Below are positions 9,673 to 18,326 of a stretch of DNA of 64,000 nt, piece by piece (position 1 is the stretch's first letter; each line of letters begins with the position of its first letter). The stretch is from Limosilactobacillus balticus (GTDB taxonomy: Bacteria > Bacillota > Bacilli > Lactobacillales > Lactobacillaceae), in the NCBI RefSeq assembly GCF_014145615.1, contig NZ_JACIVH010000074.1:62001-126000 (forward strand), given 5' to 3'. Position numbers and translations under genes: made by a program. Below the pieces are notes generated by a model, which was given only the letters and a program-made list of their open reading frames with translations, had not been told where the DNA came from and did no database searches.

Positions 9673-10326
9673 ATGATTGCAGAATATCCGCCAACGCTAC
9701 TGGCAGAGGTAAAAGAAAAAACAAAGGATCGGCAATTAACAGGTTTTACTCCAGGACAAGGACCGCTTAATCCAGACTTAATGTTAGTAGGGGAGGCTCC
9801 GGGTCGTCACGAAGAAGAAGTGAATATTCCTTTTTCTGGTGCTTCGGGTCAAGAACTAATGAAATTTATTGAATCTATTGGATATTCACGTTCAACTGTT
9901 TATATTACCAGTGTCGTTCGTCAACGGCCTTATAGTATTAAAAAGGTAGTTGATAAGAAGACGGGTGAAGTAATTGAAAAAAAGCCTAACCGTACTCCCA
10001 CTAAAAAAGAAGTCTTAGCATTTGCTCCTTTATTTGATTGGGAATTAGCTCAAGTTAAGCCGAAAATTATTGTTACGCTTGGTAATACGGCTTTACAACG
10101 GCTGCTTGGTAGTCAGGCTAATATTGGTAAGCTTCATGGGCAACTTCTCCACGAAAAAATTCAACGGACTAATGATGCGCATGATGGTTATGAGTTGACG
10201 ACTGCCAAGCATTGGATTATGCCGATGTATCATCCGGCCGCAGTACTCTATGCCCGTCGATTGGAGCCTACTATTAAAGCTGACTGGCAACAGTTAGGGC
10301 AGGACATTAAGAGAATGAAAAAATAA
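9673..10326 (+). CDS. Uracil-DNA glycosylase family protein (cysteine-free)
   Basis: A 217-residue protein of the uracil-DNA glycosylase superfamily, which removes uracil from DNA as the first step of base-excision repair. The family 4-like motif GEAPGRHEEE is at about residues 40-49, IVTLGNTALQRLLG follows in the middle, and MYHPAAVLYAR (around residue 190) is the second active-site motif. Family 4 enzymes usually carry four cysteines for an iron-sulfur cluster; this protein contains no cysteine, so it must fold without one. It follows the ThrE gene by 12 bases with its own GGAGAG ribosome site. Confidence 0.83.
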   Translation: MIAEYPPTLLAEVKEKTKDRQLTGFTPGQGPLNPDLMLVGEAPGRHEEEVNIPFSGASGQELMKFIESIGYSRSTVYITSVVRQRPYSIKKVVDKKTGEVIEKKPNRTPTKKEVLAFAPLFDWELAQVKPKIIVTLGNTALQRLLGSQANIGKLHGQLLHEKIQRTNDAHDGYELTTAKHWIMPMYHPAAVLYARRLEPTIKADWQQLGQDIKRMKK

Positions 10327-10380
10327 CTATTATACTTTTTGTGACGAAGGTCGTATAATGGAAAACAGTTTGTAATTCAA

Positions 10381-10423
10381 GAGGATGGGACAACGCACTT
10401 TGATGCTCTGTTCCATCCTCTTT
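10381..10423 (+). terminator. Hairpin with short T tail before MFS gene
   Basis: GAGGATGG pairs with CCATCCTC across a 24-base loop and is followed by only TTT, so it is a weak terminator or a leader hairpin of the next gene. Confidence 0.5.
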
Positions 10424-10452
10424 AGTACGGAGAGAATTAAGGGGATGAAAAA

Positions 10453-11961
10453 GTGGAATTACAACAACGACGAACAATTGTTACTGGGGCGTTGTTACTA
10501 TCTAACATTATGGCGGGGATGGATGGTACGATTGTAAATACGGCCTTGCCAGCTATTACCAGTGACCTTCATGGGTTGCAATATATGGGGTGGATCATCG
10601 CAACTTTTCTTTTGGGAATGGCTGTTGCAACCCCATTATGGAGTAAGTTTGGTGAGCATAAGGGAAATAAGCAAGCTTATATTACTGCTACCTCCATGTT
10701 TTTAGTTGGAGCAATCTTTCAAGGATTAGCCCCTAATATTTTATGGTTTATTATCGCGCGAACTGTAATGGGAATTGGTGCTGGAGGGATGAATACAATT
10801 CCGTTTATTGTATTTGCTGAATTGTACGACAACCTAAAAAAACGAGCTCAAGTATTAGGGATTGCCAGTGCTTGTTTTGGAACGGCTTCGATTATTGGTC
10901 CCCTACTCGGTGGATGGATTGTTGATGCGTTGAGTTGGCACTGGGTTTTCTATGTTAATGTGCCAATTGCCTTAATTGCGATTACCATTATTAGTCTGTT
11001 CTATAAGAATGTAAAAAAGCAAGCTGCTGGTAAGCCGGTTGATTGTCTTGGAGCGACTTTATTGGTAGTCAGTTTAGTAATGATTTTAGTAGCTGTTCAA
11101 TTAATTGGTTCAGCATCTGGATTAGTAGTTGCTGCTCTCTTACTTGTGGGATTACTTCTATTAGCATGGATGGCAAAAGTTGACAGTAAGGCGGTAGACC
11201 CAATTGTTCCTAGTCGCCTGTTTAAAAATCGCGAACTAGTAATTGATTTTACTTTATTCGTCATAATTTGGGGTTCATTTATTGCTTTTGTTACTTATAT
11301 TCCAATGTGGGCGCAGGGAATTTTGGGCTTGAGTGCGCTGCTTGGGGGGATGACTCAGATTCCAGGTGCAGTTACTAACTTTATTGGTTCAGAATTAGTA
11401 CCAGTATTACAGGAACGATGGGGAAAGTACTGGATTGTTACCTGCGGGGCGGCCTCAATTTTTATTGCCTATTTAGGAATAATGATTGGGGGACAAAAAA
11501 CACCATTCTGGCTCATTTTATTCATGGGGGCTTTTGAAGGATTTGGTGTTGGCCTTGTCTTTAATATTTTACAGATTAATGTTCAAACAGATGCTGAATT
11601 ACGGGATGTGCCAATTGCTACTTCACTAGGATACTTATTGCGGATTTTGAGTCAAACCCTTATGTCCGCGGTTTATGGAGTTATTCTTAACCAAGAGCTA
11701 TTCCAGGGTGTCCAAACGCACCACGGAATTACCTTAAGAATGCTGAACAAATTATCAAATGCTCAAACTGCTAATAGTCTTCCAGATAAGCTTTTACCAA
11801 CCATGCGCACAATTCTTTATAATGGGTATCGCGACATTATCATTGCGGCAGTGATTTTAATCGTTCTTGCCTTAAGTTTGGTTGTAGCTTTAGGCTGGCG
11901 AAATCATTGTCATCAACGCGAGCTAATAGCTTTAGGTAATCTTAAAGACACAAAATCTTAA
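10453..11961 (+). CDS. MFS transporter, 14-TM DHA2 (EmrB/QacA-type) drug efflux family
   Basis: A 502-residue major facilitator protein. The N-terminal segment MAGMDGTIVNTALPAI is the DHA2 motif D1 and FGTASIIGPLLGGWIVD is the antiporter motif C. The length and about 14 hydrophobic segments fit proton-driven multidrug exporters. The start is GTG 10453, preceded by AAGGGGAT; an ATG eight bases upstream is out of frame. It heads a possible run of three same-strand genes (transporter, hydrolase, DJ-1 protein). No regulator is adjacent and the substrate is unknown. Confidence 0.88.
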   Translation: MELQQRRTIVTGALLLSNIMAGMDGTIVNTALPAITSDLHGLQYMGWIIATFLLGMAVATPLWSKFGEHKGNKQAYITATSMFLVGAIFQGLAPNILWFIIARTVMGIGAGGMNTIPFIVFAELYDNLKKRAQVLGIASACFGTASIIGPLLGGWIVDALSWHWVFYVNVPIALIAITIISLFYKNVKKQAAGKPVDCLGATLLVVSLVMILVAVQLIGSASGLVVAALLLVGLLLLAWMAKVDSKAVDPIVPSRLFKNRELVIDFTLFVIIWGSFIAFVTYIPMWAQGILGLSALLGGMTQIPGAVTNFIGSELVPVLQERWGKYWIVTCGAASIFIAYLGIMIGGQKTPFWLILFMGAFEGFGVGLVFNILQINVQTDAELRDVPIATSLGYLLRILSQTLMSAVYGVILNQELFQGVQTHHGITLRMLNKLSNAQTANSLPDKLLPTMRTILYNGYRDIIIAAVILIVLALSLVVALGWRNHCHQRELIALGNLKDTKS

Positions 11962-12009
11962 ATCATGATAGGATAATAGTAAGATTTTAAATGAGGAGCG
12001 ATTATTTCA

Positions 12010-12993
12010 GTGGAGAAAATAAAGAAATTTAATACTCAAATTGCTAGTCATCTGGCTAACAATCTTGAGAATAGTTTGCGAGAATTACGGCGGTGTGGGG
12101 CTCATCGCTCTAGTAAAGCAACCTTTACTGAAATGGGAATTCAATTAAGCGGGTTTAAAAATGATCTTGCGGAAAATAACAAGTTTAATGCCTTAGTGGG
12201 GAACGCATGGATTGACAATGAGGCTGATTACTTCTTACCTGCTTCTATAATGACGGTTGCTGTTCAACGGCAAGAACAAGAATTAACAACATATGTCTTA
12301 AATGATCATGGAAATAATCAACGGGTAATCATGTATCTAACCGGGGGAGCCTATATTCAGCGTCCCGATAAGACTCATTGGCAATATTTAAATCAGTTGG
12401 CAATCGCCACGGATGCGAAGATTTATGTTCCGATTTATTCGTTGGTTCCGCATGCTACTTATCGTACTGCCTACCAAGAAATCGCTAGTCTTTATAGTAA
12501 AATTTATACCCTTATGCCTGCTAGTAAAGTAACTATTATGGGTGATTCCGCTGGTGGAGGGTTAGCAGCTGGCTTTTGTGAATATCTTGGTAAAAAGGGG
12601 CTTCCACAACCTGGTCACCTCATCTTATTTTCTCCTTGGCTTGACCTTGACCTTACAAATCCCCTCATTAGTAAATATGAGGATAAAGATGTTACACTAG
12701 CAGTGAACGGTTTACGAAAAATTGGTACAATGTGGGCCGGTGATACAGATCATCAAGATTATCGCTTAAGTCCCTTATATGGGAATCTTGATCAGTTGCG
12801 AGATGTGACTGTTTTTGTTGGGACAAGGGAAATATTGTATCCTGATGTAACCTTGTTTGTTCAAAAGCTGCGTGACGCTGGGATTACCGTAAACTCATAT
12901 ACTGGTCGTGGACTATTTCATATTTACCCGCTTTATCAAATCCCAGAAGCAAAGGGTGTAATGAAACGGGTAGTTGCAATAATTAATAATTAA
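12010..12993 (+). CDS. Alpha/beta hydrolase (esterase/lipase, HSL-like)
   Basis: A 327-residue hydrolase of the hormone-sensitive-lipase-like esterase group. The nucleophile elbow GDSAGGG (around residue 178) carries the catalytic serine. The oxyanion region appears as YLTGGAY instead of the usual HGGG motif, so the histidine of that motif is replaced. FLIVGTREIL-like text near residue 275 is seen as FVGTREILYPD, placing the acid, and FHIYPLY near 305 supplies the probable catalytic histidine. It starts at GTG 12010 with GAGGAGCG upstream. The natural ester substrate is unknown. Confidence 0.82.
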   Translation: MEKIKKFNTQIASHLANNLENSLRELRRCGAHRSSKATFTEMGIQLSGFKNDLAENNKFNALVGNAWIDNEADYFLPASIMTVAVQRQEQELTTYVLNDHGNNQRVIMYLTGGAYIQRPDKTHWQYLNQLAIATDAKIYVPIYSLVPHATYRTAYQEIASLYSKIYTLMPASKVTIMGDSAGGGLAAGFCEYLGKKGLPQPGHLILFSPWLDLDLTNPLISKYEDKDVTLAVNGLRKIGTMWAGDTDHQDYRLSPLYGNLDQLRDVTVFVGTREILYPDVTLFVQKLRDAGITVNSYTGRGLFHIYPLYQIPEAKGVMKRVVAIINN

Positions 12994-13005
12994 TGGGGTG
13001 ATATT

Positions 13006-13578
13006 TTGGCTAAAGTTGCTGTAGTATTTGCACCAGGCTGTGAAGAAGTTGAAGGACTTACAATTGTGGATGTTCTCCGGCGAATGGGGATTGACACCAC
13101 AATGGTCGGATTAGAGGATATTCATGTCCCTGGCGCCCATGGGATTGAATTAACTTGTGACAAGCTAATGAGTGAGCAGCTTCTCGACTATGATGTAGTA
13201 GCCTTTCCTGGTGGTCGCGGGGGTGCCCAAAAGCTCCGCGATAATGACAAGTTGATGAAATTAATGCAAAAACGCAATGCAGAAAATAAGTGGGATGCCG
13301 CAATGTGTGCTGCTCCGATTGCCTTAGCCCGGTATGGTTTGCTTGATAATCATGACTATACTTGTTTCCCGGGAATTAACGAGGAAATTGCTAGGGTAGC
13401 TCCGACAGCAAACTTTAAAGAGGATATTACGGTTGTTGATAATGATGGGAAAATTATTACCAGTCGTGGACCCGCAACTGCCTTAGCCTTTGCTTACCAA
13501 ATTGCAGAGGTATTAGGATACAATACTGATAAGATTAAGCATGAGATGCTATACGACTATTTAATGGATCAAAAATAA
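13006..13578 (+). CDS. DJ-1/PfpI family protein (YajL/ThiJ type)
   Basis: A 190-residue protein of the DJ-1/PfpI superfamily, linked to oxidative and carbonyl stress protection. The nucleophile Cys101 sits in the elbow AAMCAAP, and Glu16 in GCEEVEG corresponds to the conserved glutamate next to it in DJ-1. PGG at residues 68-70 and a GPATALAFAYQIAE segment near the C-terminus complete the pattern. The start is TTG 13006 with GGGGTG just upstream; it follows the hydrolase gene by 12 bases. Deglycase, chaperone or glyoxalase roles are debated in this family, so the exact activity is open. Confidence 0.88.
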   Translation: MAKVAVVFAPGCEEVEGLTIVDVLRRMGIDTTMVGLEDIHVPGAHGIELTCDKLMSEQLLDYDVVAFPGGRGGAQKLRDNDKLMKLMQKRNAENKWDAAMCAAPIALARYGLLDNHDYTCFPGINEEIARVAPTANFKEDITVVDNDGKIITSRGPATALAFAYQIAEVLGYNTDKIKHEMLYDYLMDQK

Positions 13579-13595
13579 TAGACAACAGTAAAAGA

Positions 13596-13634
13596 GAGGC
13601 TGGGAGAAAACTTTTGTTTTCTCTCAGCCTCAAC
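13596..13634 (+). terminator. Strong hairpin after DJ-1 gene
   Basis: GAGGCTGGGAGAAAAC pairs with GTTTTCTCTCAGCCTC with at most one mismatch around a TTTT loop. The T tail is poor, but the stem is 16 bases long and lies between convergent genes. Confidence 0.6.
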
Positions 13635-13662
13635 TACTTGTTATGAACAATAGAAAGATAAC

Positions 13663-13773
13663 GTGGAAAATAACCACAAGGCTCGAGTCTAAGTACGAAC
13701 GATAATCAGCCCGTGCCGTGCTAATCATCGTCCTAGCTTAGCCAACCGCCTTGTCGAGGAGGTTATTTTCCAC
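13663..13773. repeat. 111-bp long imperfect palindrome (nested stems)
   Basis: The outer arms GTGGAAAATAACC (13663-13675) and GGTTATTTTCCAC (13761-13773) are perfect inverted copies. Next, ACAAGGC (13676-13682) pairs with GCCTTGT (13748-13754), CTAAG with CTTAG, and the core ACGATAATCAGC (13699-13710) with GCTAATCATCGT (13720-13731, wobble pairs). It occupies the gap between the convergent DJ-1 and mprF genes. It is likely a dispersed structured repeat or a bidirectional termination element; no second copy is in this window. Confidence 0.7.
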
Positions 13774-13785
13774 TCTCCTTAATTA

Positions 13786-16371
13786 TTATTTAATTAACCA
13801 CCAGAAGATTGAACGGTGGGGTTGCTGATCAACACGTTGGTTAACAACGCTAACTAGAATCATCATTGTGGCAATAATTGAATTCTTCTTGCGGAAGGCA
13901 GTATAACGTGAATACCAGACTGTCGCATATTTATCTTTGTATCGTCGTAACCCTTGAAAGCCATACAAATGATATCCATATTCATAGATGAAGTGTGCAG
14001 CTTTTTCTTCAATAAAGCTAAATTGATATTCCCCGACATTCGAAAGAGGTGCCATTCCGAGATCAAAGTAGGTATAACCGTTTTCCTGCCCATACTGGAA
14101 CATACTGATGAAAATTTTATCCATTATTCCAGAAGGTGCATCTTTACTATGACGCATGAGGTCAATTGTTAAAATCTTTTTACCCCCTGTCGGCATAAAC
14201 GTTGCAAAGGCGACCATTTTGCCGTCTTTATCACGAATAATGCCAACTGGTGCTTGATTAATATAGTAAGAGTCAAAGAACCCAAGAGAGAATCCCTTTT
14301 CAGTTTCGTTCCCTAACCAACTATCGGAAACCTGTTTCATCTCCTGCATTAATTCTTTGCTAAATGGTGGCTTTTCAACAGAGAAAGTATAGCCTTCACG
14401 ATCAAATTTATGCATCAATGCTCGTTGTGATCGTTGGCGCTTACCAGCAAGTGTAAAGTCCGCTAACTTAACGAGGCCAGTTTCACCAGTTTTAATAAAG
14501 TCGAAGCCAAATTCATGAAGAAGCATTGTCATATCGCTGGAGACTTCATAAAAGACGAGCTGATAGCCATACTTATCAGCTTCTATGACAAATTGCCGAA
14601 GAGCTGGTCGCCAACTATCCTTATCCCCAACTGGATCACCCATTACGACTAGGCGATCATATTTACGGCGATACATAAAAAAGAGCTTATCATGATCGTC
14701 AACATTGTAATAGTAGATACTTTTGTCTTTCAAGAAGGCGAGGTGACTAGTTTCATTTCCCCCATACTCTTTAATAACATTGCGAATTCGTTCAGCATCA
14801 AATACGTTTGGGAGATTGAAAGGATCAGTTCCGGCCATAAAGTAGCGTAGAATGAAGAAAATTAATAAGAGACCGAGGATTAAGCCAAAGAGTCCTGAAA
14901 TCCAAATCTTTTCACCAGGGAAAAATAGAAAATCAGGGATGTGATGTTTGCTGGAATACTGGGGAGCATTAATAACGCCGACAATTACATAGAGGATACA
15001 TGCTCCAGCAAAGATAAGACTATCAATTGTGAATTTTCCAATTGAATATTCCAACTTCTTCCGGTACAACACATGACGAGAGAGTAAAACAAGGATCAAA
15101 ACAATAACTAGGTAAATTGTTAAGCTCAAAGTCCCCAGGTTCCAAATGGTATTAGCAATTCCAATTACCAATAATATTAAAGTAGGAAGATAGGCCTTTT
15201 TCACCTTTGATTGAAGACCACGGGCACAGGCAAGCATAGCAAGTGCAAATAAGATGGTTGTTAATTGATGGAGGAAGAAGAAGGTGTAAGGATAAAGGTG
15301 CGCGATAATTTTATTTTGCGCCGTGATGTCTGGAATTGAGGCAGTAATAAGCATTAAGATTCCAGAAACATACATAAACGTCGTAATTAAATAGTAAGCA
15401 AGTTTACGGACCATTAATAATGGCAACCCGTCAAAAAACTGGTTAACTTGTGATGCCAGCGAATGCAAGAACATGAATCCGGCAATAATTAATGGAACAA
15501 TGTAGTAAAAAATTCGGAATAATAATAGCCAGATAACAGAGGTAGTTTGAGAAACGCCAAGTAATGACAGTTCTAACATCATTAAAAGGTCAAACGAACC
15601 AAGTGCCCCCGGAATCATTGAAAGGACCCCAAGAACTTGGGCAACGACATATAATGGCAGAACGCTAATAAGATTATGCCGAACGCCTAAGCACCAACCG
15701 ACTAATAAGAAGAAAAGTGCTACAAAGAGCCATTCACAAGTTGAACTGGCAACTAAAAAGCTTCCTACTTTGGGCGTGATATCCTTAAATATTTTACTAT
15801 TATGAATAACAGTAAAATAAAAAACAATTGGGAAATATAATCCACCCCCAACAAGCCAAAGCGCGTATTGATTAAAGTGTCCACCATCGTGAAATACAAA
15901 CATGATAATTAAAGCTACCCAACAAAGAACAGATAAGCCGGAGAGTAAAAAGACGGCAATTTTAGAGATTGCAAGGAGAATCTCTTTCTTAGTTGCGTTC
16001 TTTCGATAAAAGTATGCTCGTAAAGTAGAACCAAGGATTCCACCAAATCCGGCAATGTTTGTTAAGGTGTTTGTAATCCATCCACAGCGAATGATATATA
16101 ATTTCTTAAATTTCCCGGGTAATAAATGGGTGATTGCAAAATCATACCCCAACATGGGGACGACCGCGATACATCCAGTAATTAGGAGCAGGATGATGCT
16201 TTCCCAAGACAGGTTTGCTAAGCCGACTCCTACTTCATGCCATTTAACTGTTTTAAAAAAATTGCCTAGAGCGAGAATAACAAAGACTAGGACTGAAGTT
16301 ACAAAGACTACTTTTATAATTTTTGAATACTTAGACCACCAGTTTAATAGGCGCTTGCCCAACTGCTGCAT
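13786..16371 (-). CDS. mprF: Bifunctional phosphatidylglycerol lysyltransferase/flippase MprF
   Basis: An 861-residue membrane protein. The N-terminal 500 or so residues hold about 14 hydrophobic segments, the lysyl-phosphatidylglycerol flippase/synthase membrane region, including PGALGSFDLLMML. The C-terminal cytosolic part (from about residue 520) is the DUF2156/GNAT-like aminoacyl-transferase domain, with RIRNVIKEYGGNETSHLAFL, VVMGDPVGD and FDLGMAPLSNVG. It transfers an amino acid from aminoacyl-tRNA to phosphatidylglycerol and flips the product, lowering the surface charge and giving resistance to cationic peptides. The full length fits the two-domain form. ATG 16371 is preceded by GGAGGAG. 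Confidence 0.95.
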   Translation of the reverse strand: MQQLGKRLLNWWSKYSKIIKVVFVTSVLVFVILALGNFFKTVKWHEVGVGLANLSWESIILLLITGCIAVVPMLGYDFAITHLLPGKFKKLYIIRCGWITNTLTNIAGFGGILGSTLRAYFYRKNATKKEILLAISKIAVFLLSGLSVLCWVALIIMFVFHDGGHFNQYALWLVGGGLYFPIVFYFTVIHNSKIFKDITPKVGSFLVASSTCEWLFVALFFLLVGWCLGVRHNLISVLPLYVVAQVLGVLSMIPGALGSFDLLMMLELSLLGVSQTTSVIWLLLFRIFYYIVPLIIAGFMFLHSLASQVNQFFDGLPLLMVRKLAYYLITTFMYVSGILMLITASIPDITAQNKIIAHLYPYTFFFLHQLTTILFALAMLACARGLQSKVKKAYLPTLILLVIGIANTIWNLGTLSLTIYLVIVLILVLLSRHVLYRKKLEYSIGKFTIDSLIFAGACILYVIVGVINAPQYSSKHHIPDFLFFPGEKIWISGLFGLILGLLLIFFILRYFMAGTDPFNLPNVFDAERIRNVIKEYGGNETSHLAFLKDKSIYYYNVDDHDKLFFMYRRKYDRLVVMGDPVGDKDSWRPALRQFVIEADKYGYQLVFYEVSSDMTMLLHEFGFDFIKTGETGLVKLADFTLAGKRQRSQRALMHKFDREGYTFSVEKPPFSKELMQEMKQVSDSWLGNETEKGFSLGFFDSYYINQAPVGIIRDKDGKMVAFATFMPTGGKKILTIDLMRHSKDAPSGIMDKIFISMFQYGQENGYTYFDLGMAPLSNVGEYQFSFIEEKAAHFIYEYGYHLYGFQGLRRYKDKYATVWYSRYTAFRKKNSIIATMMILVSVVNQRVDQQPHRSIFWWLIK

Positions 16372-16478
16372 TAAAAACTCCTCCTTAATAATAGCTAGTA
16401 CTCTTATTATAAACTATTGAGAATTTTTGCGGTATAGATAGGAAAAACGAAAAATCAAAAATAAATTGCAAATTTTTG

Positions 16479-16507
16479 TTGACTAATTTCTAGAAATCTC
16501 GTATACT
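16479..16507 (+). promoter_or_regulatory. Promoter of tRNA-Asp
   Basis: TTGACT (16479-16484) and TATACT (16502-16507) are 17 bases apart, 18 bases before the tRNA. Confidence 0.8.
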
Positions 16508-16525
16508 TTTATTTGTTGTCAAGTT

Positions 16526-16600
16526 GGTCCGTTGGTCTAGTTGGTTTAGGACGCATCCCTGTCACGGATGAGATCACGAGTTCGAGTCTCGTACGGACCG
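16526..16600 (+). tRNA. tRNA-Asp (anticodon GTC)
   Basis: Acceptor arms GGTCCGT and ACGGACC pair fully. The anticodon loop CTGTCAC is closed by CATCC/GGATG and the T-loop is TTCGAGT. The CCA end is not encoded. A terminator follows at 16611. Confidence 0.97.
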
Positions 16601-16610
16601 TCTTATATTA

Positions 16611-16644
16611 AAGAGCTGTGATTTAGGTCATCAGCTCTTTTTTT
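16611..16644 (+). terminator. Terminator of tRNA-Asp
   Basis: AAGAGCTG pairs with CAGCTCTT and is followed by a run of seven or more T. Confidence 0.85.
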
Positions 16645-16677
16645 GTATCTTTTGTAATGTCGATGGAGGGAATTAAG

Positions 16678-17550
16678 ATGGAAAATACGTGGATATACAA
16701 AGGAACCGAACCGATTAAAATAAAGAAGTATCTTCAATCATTGGGGATGGGGCATCGTTTATTCAACGATCTTAAAAACGGTGAAGGCGAATTTCTTGTT
16801 GATCATCGGAAGGTACGACCAACAACCCAGATTCTTCCTAACCAGCCTTTAACTGTTAAGGCTCAGCCAGAGTTAGCTGATGATACTGTTGAAATTAGTA
16901 ATGAACCCTTAAATGTTGTTTATGAAGATGATAATTGGTTGGTAGTAGATAAGCCAGCAGGTGTGACTTCTATTCCAGGACCAACCGTTCAAAATGATAC
17001 GGTTTTGAATCGGGTAAAGGGGTACTTAATTGCAAACAATTCTGCTGATCTCCGTCCTCATTTAATTACACGACTGGATCGCTTTACTGGTGGATTACTC
17101 CTTATTGCTAAGCATCATATTGCCTCCAGCATGATCAGTCAGCAGGTACAGCAACATCAAATGCTGAAGGAATATACCGCCTTAGTAGAAGGACAAATTA
17201 TGGACGAACATGGCGAGATCAACAAGCCGATTGGAAGAAAGGATGGGCAAGCTGCACGGGTTATTGATAAGAATGGGCAACGAGCTTTGACCGAGTATTG
17301 GGTTGAAGAACGAGACGCAAAGTGGACACGAGTACGGGTAAAACTTCATACTGGGCGAACACACCAGATTAGAATTCACTTTGCTGCTATTGGCCATCCC
17401 CTAATTGGTGACCATCTTTATGGCGGCGATACTAGTAAGCATGATCATCAATTGCTTCATGCAAGTAAAATTAGTTTTAACGATCCTTTTACTCTTAAAC
17501 AGATGACATTTACCTCAGAATTGCCACCAGTCTTTTCTGAATTAGATTAA
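16678..17550 (+). CDS. RluA/RluD-family RNA pseudouridine synthase
   Basis: A 290-residue pseudouridine synthase. The catalytic motif HLITRLDRFTGGLLLIAK contains the invariant aspartate in RLDR (about residue 132). VVDKPAGV and the C-terminal HTGRTHQIRIHFAAIGHPLIGDxLYGG block are standard for the RluA/RluC/RluD group. The N-terminus looks like a short S4-type domain. I place the start at ATG 16678, which has GGAGG at 16665-16669, rather than the in-frame ATG at 16657, which has no ribosome site. The target uridine in rRNA or tRNA cannot be assigned. Confidence 0.92.
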   Translation: MENTWIYKGTEPIKIKKYLQSLGMGHRLFNDLKNGEGEFLVDHRKVRPTTQILPNQPLTVKAQPELADDTVEISNEPLNVVYEDDNWLVVDKPAGVTSIPGPTVQNDTVLNRVKGYLIANNSADLRPHLITRLDRFTGGLLLIAKHHIASSMISQQVQQHQMLKEYTALVEGQIMDEHGEINKPIGRKDGQAARVIDKNGQRALTEYWVEERDAKWTRVRVKLHTGRTHQIRIHFAAIGHPLIGDHLYGGDTSKHDHQLLHASKISFNDPFTLKQMTFTSELPPVFSELD

Positions 17551-17552
17551 AT

Positions 17553-17598
17553 AAAAAGTAGAGACTAGAGTTTAATTTTCTCTTAGTCTCTACTTTTT
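17553..17598. terminator. Bidirectional terminator between convergent genes
   Basis: AAAAAGTAGAGACTA and TAGTCTCTACTTTTT form a 14-15 base stem flanked by A and T runs, serving the pseudouridine synthase and the minus-strand DUF4811 gene. Confidence 0.88.
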
Positions 17599-18326
17599 TA
17601 CTTAACTTGTTTCAAAATTTGTTTAACGCTTTGAGCCTGAAATTCTTGTTCTGCCTGTGCTGATATTTCCTGAATTTGCTTAGCAGTCATGTTAGGATTC
17701 TTGGCCATTGCTGTTTGAACCTTTGACGTAACAAAAGCGCGTCCCTGTTCTGCTGCTCGTGCTTGTAATTGGGCTCCTGTAGCAGATTTAGCAACTCTGG
17801 CAAGTTTCGCAGCTTGATCCGTTGTGAGTTTAACATATATTCGTGGATATTCTAGTACGTTAGTGCGCTTAACCAATGTATTGTCCATTCCTGACCATGC
17901 ATATAGGACTTTATAAAAATTATTACGATATTGCCAACGCGTCTCAGTTGTTACGAGCTGAGGAATAGTGCCATTAGTCCATTTAATCCGGCTAGTCGTA
18001 TATTCATTTGCTTGGGTATGATTAGGCGTTTTTTGTTTAACTTTGGTGTTATAAATATAAACATTGTCGCGACCACTTTTACCAACCGGTTGATAAATTG
18101 CCAAGGGCATTGAGGAATTTGAAGCAGAGTAAATCCGTTTGGTGGTTGTTGTCGTAACTTTTTGCATTCCCCAATGGTGACTGTAGTTTAATGTCATCAA
18201 GAGAGTAGAGCCGACAAAGATGATCCCTGTAAGTGTAGCTAAAATAATTCGTAGGCTTTTTTGCCGAATGAACATCATACAAGCAAAAAAGGCAAGTGCT
18301 CCCAGAAAAGTTAAAATAATAACCAT
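17598..18326 (-). CDS. DUF4811 domain-containing membrane protein
   Basis: A 242-residue protein with two N-terminal hydrophobic helices (about residues 1-18 and 28-47) followed by a soluble, probably extracellular domain with an alanine/glutamine-rich helical tail. I recognise the arrangement: in lactobacilli, DUF4811 proteins are encoded next to an LmrB-type MFS pump. Here it begins on the last base of that pump's gene (18326), so the two are translationally coupled. Its molecular role is unknown; an accessory role for the pump is an inference from coupling. Confidence 0.72.
   Translation of the reverse strand: MVIILTFLGALAFFACMMFIRQKSLRIILATLTGIIFVGSTLLMTLNYSHHWGMQKVTTTTTKRIYSASNSSMPLAIYQPVGKSGRDNVYIYNTKVKQKTPNHTQANEYTTSRIKWTNGTIPQLVTTETRWQYRNNFYKVLYAWSGMDNTLVKRTNVLEYPRIYVKLTTDQAAKLARVAKSATGAQLQARAAEQGRAFVTSKVQTAMAKNPNMTAKQIQEISAQAEQEFQAQSVKQILKQVK

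Noticed and set aside
13596-13773. Insertion sequence remnant between DJ-1 and mprF genes
   Set aside because: There are inverted arms but no transposase fragment and no target duplication; a structured repeat explains it better.
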